Shown piece by piece: positions 40,403 through 48,283 of a stretch of 64,000 bases of DNA (within the stretch, counting starts at the first letter, position 1; each line of letters opens with the position of its first letter). The notes under the pieces are model-generated. The model searched no databases and was not told the DNA's origin. It saw only the letters and a program-made list of their open reading frames with translations. The DNA is from Acidobacteriota bacterium. Its GTDB lineage: Bacteria > Acidobacteriota > Thermoanaerobaculia > Gp7-AA8. The stretch spans positions 124,001 to 188,000 of the forward strand of contig JAFATB010000023.1 in assembly GCA_019244185.1 (NCBI GenBank). The letters are read 5' to 3'. The position numbers were made by a program, and so were the translations under genes.

Positions 40403-43141
40403 ATGCGCCGCCTCCTGCTGATTTCCGTGCTCCTCGCCACCAGCGCGTTTGCGCTGCCTCCCAACGTCGAGCAGCTCGACACCTACAAAGGCGTCACGCA
40501 GTACCGGCTCAAGTCGAATCAGATGACGCTGCTCCTCGTGCCGGATCACACCAGTCCCGTGTTCACGTTCATGGTCGTGTATCACGTCGGCTCGCGGAAC
40601 GAGGCGCCGGGGAACACCGGCTCGGCGCATCTGCTCGAGCACATGATCTTCAACAAGTCGACCGAGCATTTCGGCCGCGCGAAAGGGCACAAGACGTTTC
40701 AGGAAGTGCTCTACGAGGCGGGCGCGGACTTCTCGTCGACGAACATGACCACGTGGTACGACCGGATGAACGGCTACTCGACGCTGCCGTCGGACAAGCT
40801 CGAGCTGGCGATGCAGATCGAGGCCGATCGTCTCGGCCGCGCGCTCATCATCGACACGGAACGGCAGTCCGAGATGTCGGTCGTGCGCAACGAGTACGAG
40901 ATCAGCGAGAACAATCCGTTTCAGGTGCTGCTGAAGTCGACCGTTGCCGCCGCGATTCAGGCGCACCCGTATCACTGGTCGACGATCGGCTACCGCTCGG
41001 ACATCGAAGGCGTGTCGACCGATCAGCTGCGCGCGCACTACAAGAACTTCTTCTGGCCGAACAACGCGGAGGCGGTACTCGTCGGCGACTTCGATCCCGA
41101 CGCCGCGCTGGCATTGTTCGATCGCGAGTTCGGCAGCTTCGCGCCGTCGCCGCAGCCGATCCCGCGCGTCATCACGGTCGAGCCGCCGCAGGAAGGGGAG
41201 CGCCGCGCGGTCGTGCAGCGTCCCGGCACGATCGGCATGGTGATGCTCGGCTACATGCGTCCCGGCGCGTCGCATCCCGACTTCATGCCGTTCGAGGTGC
41301 TCGCGTCGATCCTCAGCGACGGCGTCAACGCGCGGCTCAACCGCGCGCTCGTCGAGACGGGCCTCGCGACGAGCGTGAACGCGAACAACTTCGCGTTGCG
41401 CGATCCGTATCCGTTCCTCGTCGATGCGACGCTCGCCGGCGGCAAGACGCACGCGGAAGTCGAGAGCGCGCTGAAGGCCGCGCTCGCAGACGTGGCCACG
41501 AACGGCGTGACGGATGAGGAGCTGAAGCGCGCGCAGAAGCAACTCGAGCTCGCCGTCACGCGCGGCCGCGATGGCACTTACCAATACGCCGCGAACCTCG
41601 GCGAGGCGATCGCGTCCGCGAACTGGAAATGGTTCCTCGACTACGTCGACGCCGTCAACGCCGTGACGAAAGACGACATCAAGCGCGTCGCCGCGACGTA
41701 CCTCATCCCGAACCACGCCACCGTCGGCTGGTTCGTTCCGACCGCGAACACGAAGACCGCCGACGCCGCCGTTCCCGCGACGCCGGCCGCATCGCCCGCG
41801 CGCATCGGGAGCGCTTCGTCGACGGAGACGGCAACGACGAAGGCCGCGAAGCCCGCGCCGGCGAAGACCACCTTCGCGCAGCGCACCACGCATCGCGTGC
41901 TGCGCAACGGCATCACGCTCGACATCGTCGAGAACCACGCGCGGCCGACCGTCGCGCTGCGCGGCGTCGTCTTCGCGGGGGACACCGCGGCTCCGGCGAA
42001 TCAGCCCGCCATCGCCGCGCTCACCGCGAAGATGCTCGAGCGCGGCACGAAGACGCGCACGAAAGAAGAGATCGGACGGCTCATCGACGACGTCGGCGCG
42101 ACGCTCTACTTCACGCCGGCCGCGACGGAAGTCTCGATCGTCTCCACCGGCATGGCGCGCGATCTGCCGCTCGTGCTCGACGTCCTCGGCGACGAGCTGC
42201 AGCATCCGGCGTTCGCCGCCGACGAGCTGGCGAAAGCGAAGAAGGAGTACGAGACCGACGTGCTGCGCGCCGACGACAACACGTCGCAGCGCGCGATGGA
42301 GCGCCTGAACCAGCTCGTCTATCCCGAGGGGCATCCGTATCACCCCGCGGGGCGCGAGAAACTGCTCGCCAGTAGCAACGCCATCGGCGCGGAGCAGCTG
42401 CGCGCGTTCCACGCCGCGCACTACAACGGCGCGGGGCTGATCCTCGCCATCGTCGGCGACGTCGACACCGCGAAGACGATCGCGCTCGTCGAGAAGTTGC
42501 TCGGCGGTCTGCCGAAAGGCGAGCGCGTCTCATTCACGCAGCTCGCGCGCACGAATGCATCGACCGGCGGCGCGCGTGAGGCGCTCACGATGCGCGGCAA
42601 GGCCAACATGAACATCGTCATGGGATCGGCCAGCGGGTTGCGCCGCACCGATCCCGACTACGAGGCCGCGCTCGTCGCGAACGCCGCGCTCGGCCAGAAC
42701 GCGCTCTCCTCGCGCATCGGCAAGCGCGTCCGCGACACGGAGGGACTCTCGTACAACCTCTTCTCACGGTTCGGCGCGGATCTCATCGACGGCCTCTGGT
42801 ACGTCAACGTCAACGTCGCGCCGCAGAACCTCGCCAAGGCGATGCAGTCGACGCGCGAGGAGATCGACAAGTTCGCGCGCGAGGGCGTGACGGACGAGGA
42901 AGTCGCGGCGCAGAAGAGCTTCTTCGCCGGCAACTATCAGGTCGGCCTCGGCTCGAACGGCGGCATCGCGGCGGCGCTCGCGAGTGCGGAGAAGTACGGC
43001 TTCGGCCCGAAGTACCTCGACGAGTTCCCGGCGCGCGTGCGCGCGGTGACGAAGGATCAGGTCAACGCGGCCATGCGCGCGCATCTCTTCGCGGACAAAC
43101 TCAATCTCATCGTTGCCGGAGATCTGGAAAAGCTGCCGTAG
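40403..43141 (+). CDS. M16 family zinc peptidase, two-domain, secreted
   Basis: A 912-residue protein. ATG 40403 has AAAAGGAG 4 nt upstream and begins a signal peptide (MRRLLLISVLLATSAFALP). The first half has the inverted zinc motif HLLEH (76-80) and the downstream Glu (NEYE). A Pro/Ala/Thr linker (about 460-505) joins a second M16 half that lacks HxxEH (starts THRVLRNGITLDIVENHARP), as usual for the non-catalytic partner. Full-length fused M16 proteases of this type (pitrilysin/PqqL-like) act in the periplasm on peptides. It is the last gene before the peroxiredoxin. Confidence 0.92.
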   Translation: MRRLLLISVLLATSAFALPPNVEQLDTYKGVTQYRLKSNQMTLLLVPDHTSPVFTFMVVYHVGSRNEAPGNTGSAHLLEHMIFNKSTEHFGRAKGHKTFQEVLYEAGADFSSTNMTTWYDRMNGYSTLPSDKLELAMQIEADRLGRALIIDTERQSEMSVVRNEYEISENNPFQVLLKSTVAAAIQAHPYHWSTIGYRSDIEGVSTDQLRAHYKNFFWPNNAEAVLVGDFDPDAALALFDREFGSFAPSPQPIPRVITVEPPQEGERRAVVQRPGTIGMVMLGYMRPGASHPDFMPFEVLASILSDGVNARLNRALVETGLATSVNANNFALRDPYPFLVDATLAGGKTHAEVESALKAALADVATNGVTDEELKRAQKQLELAVTRGRDGTYQYAANLGEAIASANWKWFLDYVDAVNAVTKDDIKRVAATYLIPNHATVGWFVPTANTKTADAAVPATPAASPARIGSASSTETATTKAAKPAPAKTTFAQRTTHRVLRNGITLDIVENHARPTVALRGVVFAGDTAAPANQPAIAALTAKMLERGTKTRTKEEIGRLIDDVGATLYFTPAATEVSIVSTGMARDLPLVLDVLGDELQHPAFAADELAKAKKEYETDVLRADDNTSQRAMERLNQLVYPEGHPYHPAGREKLLASSNAIGAEQLRAFHAAHYNGAGLILAIVGDVDTAKTIALVEKLLGGLPKGERVSFTQLARTNASTGGAREALTMRGKANMNIVMGSASGLRRTDPDYEAALVANAALGQNALSSRIGKRVRDTEGLSYNLFSRFGADLIDGLWYVNVNVAPQNLAKAMQSTREEIDKFAREGVTDEEVAAQKSFFAGNYQVGLGSNGGIAAALASAEKYGFGPKYLDEFPARVRAVTKDQVNAAMRAHLFADKLNLIVAGDLEKLP

Positions 43142-43201
43142 AATGACGGTGTCATGTCGTTGCTCGGCTTCGTGCGCATGTTTTTTCGTGGAGGTTCGCA
43201 G

Positions 43202-43639
43202 ATGCTTCAGCCCGGCGACACCGCGCCTGACTTCGATGCCGTCGATCACAACGGCAACCGCGTGCGGCTGCGCGACCTGCGCGGCAAGAAGGTCGTGCTC
43301 TGGTTCTATCCGAAAGCCGACACACCCGGTTGAACGCGTGAAGGTTCCGGGTTCCGGGACCTCGCGGGCGAGTACGAGAAAAAGAACGCGCGCATCCTCG
43401 GCGTGAGCTTCGATACGCCGGAAGAGAACCGCAAGTTCGCCGAGAAGTTCAAATTCAACTTCCCGCTCCTGTGCGACACCGACCGCAAGATCGGGCTCGC
43501 GTACGGCGCGGCGACGAAGGCATCGGACGAATACGCGAGCCGCATCGCCTACGTCATCGACGAGAACGGCAAGATCGCGCAGGCGCACCCGAAAGTCGAC
43601 GCGTCGAGCTATCCGGCGATGCAGCTGAACGACTTGTAA
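43202..43639 (+). CDS. bcp: Selenocysteine-containing peroxiredoxin (Bcp/PrxQ family), TGA read as Sec at codon 44
   Basis: A 145-residue thiol peroxidase reading through TGA at 43331-43333. The start ATG 43202 has GGAGG 7 nt upstream and begins MLQPGDTAPDF as in PrxQ; in-frame ATG 43154, 9 nt after a TAGAAT overlapping the M16 stop codon, is an alternative. The catalytic motif is PKADTPGUTREGSGFRD (P37, T41, U44), where family members have Cys; R114 (ASRIAYVID) completes the site. The PrxQ resolving Cys at +5 is Ser 49; Cys 91 is the only other Cys. A hairpin fit for a SECIS follows TGA directly. Prx enzymes reduce peroxides; Sec would raise activity. Ordinary annotation would split it. Confidence 0.85.
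43334..43366 (+). promoter_or_regulatory. Predicted bacterial SECIS hairpin
   Basis: Starting 9 nt after TGA (43331-43333), GGTTCCGG (43343-43350) pairs with CCGGGACC (43354-43361, one G-T) around a 3-nt apical loop GTT (43351-43353). Below, CGCG (43335-43338) can pair with CGCG (43363-43366). The distance from TGA to the loop is 17 nt and the loop starts with G, meeting the general rules for bacterial SECIS elements (loop 16-37 nt downstream, G in its first two positions). Confidence 0.7.
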
Positions 43640-43709
43640 CAGCGTTCGCTGCAACTATTTCCGCTCTCGAACGAATACAGCCTCCAGACAAGCTCTCGGA
43701 GGTCTGTAC

Positions 43710-44936
43710 ATGAGCGCGAAGCGGAAACGGAAGATCACCATCGTCTCGGTCATCCTGCTGATCGTCGTCATCGGCGGCGCGGTGGCCATCAAGGCGAGCA
43801 CGAAAGACAAGAAGGCGCCGGAATCGCCGGTGAAGACCGGCAAGGCGGAAGTGGCCGACATTCAGGTCAAGGTGACCGAGGTCGGCACCGTCGAGCCGGA
43901 AGTGAAAGTCGACGTCAAGTCGGCGCTCTCCGGAAAAGTCGTCGAGATCCTGCATCGCGACGGCGACGTCGTGCGTCGCGGCGACGTTCTCGCGCGCGTC
44001 GAGCCCGACCTCAATCAGGCGCAGTCGCTCGCCGAGACGAAGAGCTCCCTCACCGCGACGGAGATCCGCTTCAACGAGGCGAAGAAAAACTACGAGGCGG
44101 ACAACCAGCTCTTCCTCCAGGGGCTGCTTGCGCCGAAAGCACATCGCGACACCGAGACCGCCTACTTCGAAGCGCGCGAGGAGTACGACAAGGCGCGCCA
44201 GAAGTACGCCATCGTCGAGAAGAGCGGCATTCCCATCAGCCAGTCCGCCGAGAACTTCCAGGGCTCGAACGTCGTCGCTCCGATGGACGGCGTGGTCCTG
44301 ACCAAGAACGTCGAGATCGGCGAGTCGATCACCTCCGGCGTCTCGTCGTTCAACGCCGGCACCGTGCTCTTCACGGTTGCCGACACCTCGCGCATGATCG
44401 TGAAGGCGGGCGTCAACGAAGTCGACATCGGCAAGATCCACGTGGCCATGCCGGTGAAGGTCACGCTCGACGCGTATCCGAAAGTCGTCTTCAAGGGCAA
44501 GATCGACCGCATCGCGCCTGCCGTGCGCATCGACGACAAGGTGCGCGTGTTCGACGTCGAGATCCGTCTCGACGCGCAGGGCCGCGAGCTCCGCTCCGGC
44601 ATGACCGCGAACATCGAAGTGATCGGCGAGCGCAAGGACAAGGTCCTCAGCGTGCCGGTGGAATCGGTCTTCAAGCGCGACGAACAGGAAATCGTCTACG
44701 TGAAGAAGGCGGTCGATCCGAAGGCGCTGGCCGCGGAGCCGAAGAAGCTCGAAGGCGAAGCGAAGAAGCAGGCCGAGAAGGACGCATGGAAGAAGTTCTT
44801 CGAGAAGCGTCCGGTGGTCACCGGCCTCGCCGACAACGGGCGCGTCGAGATCCTCAGCGGCGTGAAGCCGGGCGACGAGATCGCCATCGAAGATCCGACC
44901 GTCACCAAAGACAAGAACGACGACAACGACGATTAG
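43710..44936 (+). CDS. MacA/HlyD-like periplasmic adaptor (membrane fusion protein)
   Basis: A 408-residue protein with an N-terminal anchor (KITIVSVILLIVVIGGAVAI). The lipoyl-like and beta-barrel segments follow the MacA pattern: VTEVGTVEPEVKVDVKSALSGKVVEIL, GDVVRRGDVLARVEPDLNQ, a helical hairpin from about 100-175, NVVAPMDGVVLTKNVEIGESI, then a membrane-proximal domain. It ends in an acidic tail (DKNDDNDD). It is the first gene of a four-gene operon with an ATPase and two permeases, so it forms the adaptor of an ABC exporter, substrate unknown. Confidence 0.88.
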   Translation: MSAKRKRKITIVSVILLIVVIGGAVAIKASTKDKKAPESPVKTGKAEVADIQVKVTEVGTVEPEVKVDVKSALSGKVVEILHRDGDVVRRGDVLARVEPDLNQAQSLAETKSSLTATEIRFNEAKKNYEADNQLFLQGLLAPKAHRDTETAYFEAREEYDKARQKYAIVEKSGIPISQSAENFQGSNVVAPMDGVVLTKNVEIGESITSGVSSFNAGTVLFTVADTSRMIVKAGVNEVDIGKIHVAMPVKVTLDAYPKVVFKGKIDRIAPAVRIDDKVRVFDVEIRLDAQGRELRSGMTANIEVIGERKDKVLSVPVESVFKRDEQEIVYVKKAVDPKALAAEPKKLEGEAKKQAEKDAWKKFFEKRPVVTGLADNGRVEILSGVKPGDEIAIEDPTVTKDKNDDNDD

Positions 44937-44944
44937 TTGCTGAC

Positions 44945-45000
44945 GCTGGCGCGATCGCGCGTGGCCGGCGGGCACCGGGCAAACGCGCGATCGCGACAGC
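44945..45000 (+). repeat. Inverted repeat between adaptor and ATPase genes
   Basis: CGCGATCGCGCGT (44950-44962) is perfectly complementary to ACGCGCGATCGCG (44983-44995), and the flanking GCTG/CAGC extend the stem past one mismatch. There is no T-run, so it is not a classical terminator. It may slow 3' decay of the upstream mRNA or separate expression of the adaptor from the transporter. Confidence 0.7.
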
Positions 45001-45019
45001 CGAGGCGACGGAGCACATC

Positions 45020-45793
45020 ATGAGCGCAGTCTTCAAATTCGAAGCATGGCGGGAAGCGGAACCGGTCGTACCGACCGCGGCCGCGACCGGCAAGAGCCTC
45101 ATCCAGCTCGAGCGGATCACCAAGACGTACGACTCCGGCGAGAACGCGGTGCAGGCACTGCGCGGCGTCGATCTGCGCATCGAGCGCGGCGAGTTCGTCT
45201 CCATCATCGGACCGTCCGGCTCCGGCAAGTCGACGCTCATGCACATCCTCGGCTGCCTCGACTCGCCCAGCGAAGGTCGCTACTGGCTCGACGGCGAAGA
45301 CGTGGCCTCGATGTCCGCGCGCGCGCTCGCACGCGTCCGCAACCAGAAGCTCGGCTTCGTGTTCCAGACGTTCAACCTCCTGCCGCGCGCGACGATCCTC
45401 AAGAACGTCGAGCTGCCGCTGCTCTACGCCGGCATCGACAGCGACGAGCGCCGCACGCGCGCGTTCGAAGCGCTGAAGCGCGTCGGCCTCGCCGAGCGCG
45501 CCAAGCATCGCCCCAGCCAGCTCTCCGGCGGCCAGCGCCAGCGCGTCGCCATCGCGCGCGCGCTCGTCAACGAGCCGTCGATGATCCTCGCCGACGAGCC
45601 GACGGGCAACCTCGATCAGAAGACCGGCTCGGACATCATCAAGCTCTTCGAAGAGTTCGCGTCGTCGGGACAGACCATCATCCTCGTCACGCACGATCCC
45701 GGCATCGCGCGCCGCACGCCGCGCCGCGTGAAGATCGTCGACGGCGTGATCGTCGACAACGACACCCTCGACGAACCGGGCGCGGAGGAGTAG
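45020..45793 (+). CDS. ABC transporter ATP-binding protein (MacB/LolD-like)
   Basis: A 257-residue ATPase. After a 30-residue leader, the motifs run: Walker [11 protein letters not shown]-loop [20 protein letters not shown], signature LSGGQRQR, Walker [10 protein letters not shown]-loop LVTHD. It is closest to the MacB/LolD class, which powers extracytoplasmic substrate transport rather than classic import. Its ATG is 83 nt after the adaptor gene, across a strong hairpin; it overlaps nothing and is followed at 3 nt by the first permease gene. Confidence 0.92.
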   Translation: MSAVFKFEAWREAEPVVPTAAATGKSLIQLERITKTYDSGENAVQALRGVDLRIERGEFVSIIGPSGSGKSTLMHILGCLDSPSEGRYWLDGEDVASMSARALARVRNQKLGFVFQTFNLLPRATILKNVELPLLYAGIDSDERRTRAFEALKRVGLAERAKHRPSQLSGGQRQRVAIARALVNEPSMILADEPTGNLDQKTGSDIIKLFEEFASSGQTIILVTHDPGIARRTPRRVKIVDGVIVDNDTLDEPGAEE

Positions 45794-45796
45794 GCC

Positions 45797-47026
45797 GTGC
45801 TCATCCTCGAAGCCATCATCGACGGCATCCGCGACATCAAGGATCACTTCGGCCGCACGCTGCTGCAGCTCCTCGGCATCATCCTCGGCGCCGGCTCCAT
45901 CGTCGCGACCTTCTCGCTCTCCGTCGCCGGCAAGGAAGCGTCGATGAAGTACTACCGCGTCAGCGGCGGCATCGAGCGCATCTGGATCGGCAACAAGCCG
46001 ACCGGCAAGGTGACTCTCGACGCGAAGGCGCTGGCGTCCCAGGGGCTGACCTACGCCGACGCGATGGCGCTGCGCTCCGAAAGTAAAGAGATTGACCTCG
46101 TCTCGCCCGTCTCGCAGGGGCAGATGGACGTCGGCTACGAAAAGCTCACCAAACGCCGCGATGTCATGGGCGTGACGCCGGCGTACTCGCCGATCAGCTT
46201 CTTCCACGTCGACCGCGGCCGCTTCATCACCGACACCGACCTCGCCACTGCCGCCCGCGTCGTGGTCCTCGGCACCACGCGGGCCACCGAGTTCTTCGGC
46301 AGCGACGACCCGATCGGCAAGACCATGACCATCGACGGCGCCGGCTATCTCGTCGTCGGCGTCATGCAGGAGAAGTACTTCAGCTTCGATCAGAAGCACA
46401 ACGCGCTGCGCTGGATGAACCGGCAGATGTACATCCCGATCACCACGATGATGACGCGCAAGGGCGAGCCGCTGAAGCAGGGCAAGATCTCGTTCATGCA
46501 CGCGCGCATGAAGGACGTGGCGCGGCACAAGGAAGCGGTCGCGGAGATCGAGCGCATCCTCTTCCGCCAGCACGGCGTCAAGGACTTCGACGTCTTCTCG
46601 CGCGTGGCGAACCTCAAGCGCAACGAGAGCGAAGGGAAGATGTACGACGTCACCTTCATGATCTGCGGTCTGATTTCGCTGCTGGTCGGCGGGATCGTGA
46701 TCATGAACATCCAGCTGGCCTCGTTCAACGAGCGCGTGCGCGAGATCGGCACGCGCAAGGCCGTCGGCGCGACGCCCGCGCAGATCTTCTTCCAGATGCT
46801 CACCGAGTCGGTGCTCGTCTCCGTCTTCGGCGGCGTGATCGGCATCTTCGTCGGGCGCCTCTTCACGCAGGGCATCTCCGCGCTCACGCGCAACCCGGCC
46901 ATCATCACCACCGGCGTCATCATCAACGCGCTCGTCTTCGCGGCCGGCACGGGGCTCGTGTTCGGCATGTATCCGGCCATCCGCGCGTCGCGGCTGAATC
47001 CCATCGAAGCCTTACGTACGGAGTAA
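45797..47026 (+). CDS. MacB/FtsX-family ABC transporter permease
   Basis: A 409-residue permease starting GTG at 45797, 3 nt after the ATPase stop. One N-terminal helix (TLLQLLGIILGAGSIVATFSLSVAG) precedes a MacB-type periplasmic domain of about 240 residues (SVAGKEASMKYYRVSGGI at its start). Three C-terminal helices form the FtsX domain (GLISLLVGGIVIMNIQLASF, TESVLVSVFGGVIGIFVGRL, IINALVFAAGTGLVFGMYPA). Together with the second permease it would make the membrane part of a tripartite system, exporting an unknown substrate or acting in mechanotransduction as MacB does. Confidence 0.9.
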   Translation: MLILEAIIDGIRDIKDHFGRTLLQLLGIILGAGSIVATFSLSVAGKEASMKYYRVSGGIERIWIGNKPTGKVTLDAKALASQGLTYADAMALRSESKEIDLVSPVSQGQMDVGYEKLTKRRDVMGVTPAYSPISFFHVDRGRFITDTDLATAARVVVLGTTRATEFFGSDDPIGKTMTIDGAGYLVVGVMQEKYFSFDQKHNALRWMNRQMYIPITTMMTRKGEPLKQGKISFMHARMKDVARHKEAVAEIERILFRQHGVKDFDVFSRVANLKRNESEGKMYDVTFMICGLISLLVGGIVIMNIQLASFNERVREIGTRKAVGATPAQIFFQMLTESVLVSVFGGVIGIFVGRLFTQGISALTRNPAIITTGVIINALVFAAGTGLVFGMYPAIRASRLNPIEALRTE

Positions 47027-47031
47027 CGACC

Positions 47032-48258
47032 ATGCAAATCGGCGAATCGATCCGGACGTCCTACGAGGAAGTGAAAGCGCATCCGCTGCGGTCACTCTTC
47101 ACGCTCGTCGGCGTCATCCTCGGCACGCTCGCGCTGGTCGTGGTGATGTCGGTGCTCGACGGCATCGATCGCTCCGTCAAGCAGGGCATCAACGACCTCG
47201 GGCTCGACGGCGTCGTCGTGGCCTCGCCGCGCACGCCGGTCGACCGCATCGAGAAGGCGAAGGCGCACCTCTCGCGCGGCCTGCGCGTCGAAGACCTCAA
47301 GGCGTTCGACGGCACCGACAACATCAGCGACATCGCGCCGGTCGGCGAGACGCGCGCGGTCGTCACCGCCGGCACCGTGACGCGCCGCATCGAGGTCTAC
47401 GGCGTGACGCCGGAGTTCGCGGAGATCCGCAACCGCCTCACCTCGCAGGGCCGCTTCATCAGCGAACGCGACAACCTCGCCACCGCGCCGGTCTGCGTCA
47501 TCGGCTTCAAGCTGAAGTCGCAGCTCTTCGGCGGCGAGGAAGCGATCGGCCAGAAGATCAACATCGGCGGGCGCCGCCTCACGGTCGTCGGCGTGGGACA
47601 GAAGTTCGACATGAACTTCGTCGACGACGACGACATGCGCAAGGAGATGGGCGGCGCGTACATCCCGTGGACGGTTTATCGCGACATGTTCGGCCGCACC
47701 GACGCGGTGTCGTACATGCTCGCGAAGGCGATCACGCCGAAGAAGAGCGTCGACGCCGAAGACGAAGCCACCGCGCGCTTCCGCCAGGCGCACAACGGCA
47801 TCGGCGACGTCAAGATCGACAACCCCGGCAAGGAGATCCTCAAGGAGCGCGGGCAGATCGACATCATCCTGCGCAACTGGCGCATCGTCTTCTTCGCCAT
47901 CGCCGGCATCTCGCTGCTCATCGGCGGCGTGGGCATCTTCTCGGTGCTGAAGATCTCGATCTCGGAACGCCTCTTCGAGATCGGCCTGCGCAAGTCCCTC
48001 GGCGCCACCGACGCGGAGATCTTCGTGCAGTTCCTCATCGAGTCGGTGACGCTCTCGTTCGTCGGTGCCGCGGTGGGACTCGCCGGCGGCTCGGTCCTCG
48101 TGAAGGTGATCTCCGGCTTCTTCCCGGCGGGACTGCCGGTGTCGAGCTTCGGCCTCACGATCGCCAGCAGCTTCGCCATCGCGGTCGGCTTGTTCGCGGG
48201 GTTGTATCCGTCGCTGACCGCGTCGCGGCTGCAGCCGGTGGACGCGCTGCGCGGCTGA
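47032..48258 (+). CDS. MacB/FtsX-family ABC transporter permease (second)
   Basis: A 408-residue permease, 5 nt after the first. It has the same layout: N-terminal helix (SLFTLVGVILGTLALVVVMSVLD), MacB periplasmic domain (IDRSVKQGINDLGLDGVVVAS, VYGVTPEFAEIRNRL), and three C-terminal helices (FFAIAGISLLIGGVGIFSVL, FVGAAVGLAGGSVLV, FAIAVGLFAGLYPS). Having two permease genes rather than one suggests a heterodimeric transporter with a single ATPase. The stop lies 25 bp from the convergent repeat-protein gene. Confidence 0.9.
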   Translation: MQIGESIRTSYEEVKAHPLRSLFTLVGVILGTLALVVVMSVLDGIDRSVKQGINDLGLDGVVVASPRTPVDRIEKAKAHLSRGLRVEDLKAFDGTDNISDIAPVGETRAVVTAGTVTRRIEVYGVTPEFAEIRNRLTSQGRFISERDNLATAPVCVIGFKLKSQLFGGEEAIGQKINIGGRRLTVVGVGQKFDMNFVDDDDMRKEMGGAYIPWTVYRDMFGRTDAVSYMLAKAITPKKSVDAEDEATARFRQAHNGIGDVKIDNPGKEILKERGQIDIILRNWRIVFFAIAGISLLIGGVGIFSVLKISISERLFEIGLRKSLGATDAEIFVQFLIESVTLSFVGAAVGLAGGSVLVKVISGFFPAGLPVSSFGLTIASSFAIAVGLFAGLYPSLTASRLQPVDALRG

Positions 48259-48283
48259 CGCCGCGCAGCGTGTCACCATCGCA

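Noticed and set aside
43331-43333. TGA in the peroxiredoxin gene as an ordinary nonsense mutation or frameshift
   Set aside because: The stop is at the exact catalytic codon, the frame continues unchanged on both sides, and a SECIS-like hairpin follows. A frameshift would change the frame downstream.
44945-45000. Hairpin between adaptor and ATPase genes as an operon terminator
   Set aside because: No U-tract and the downstream genes have no visible own promoter.
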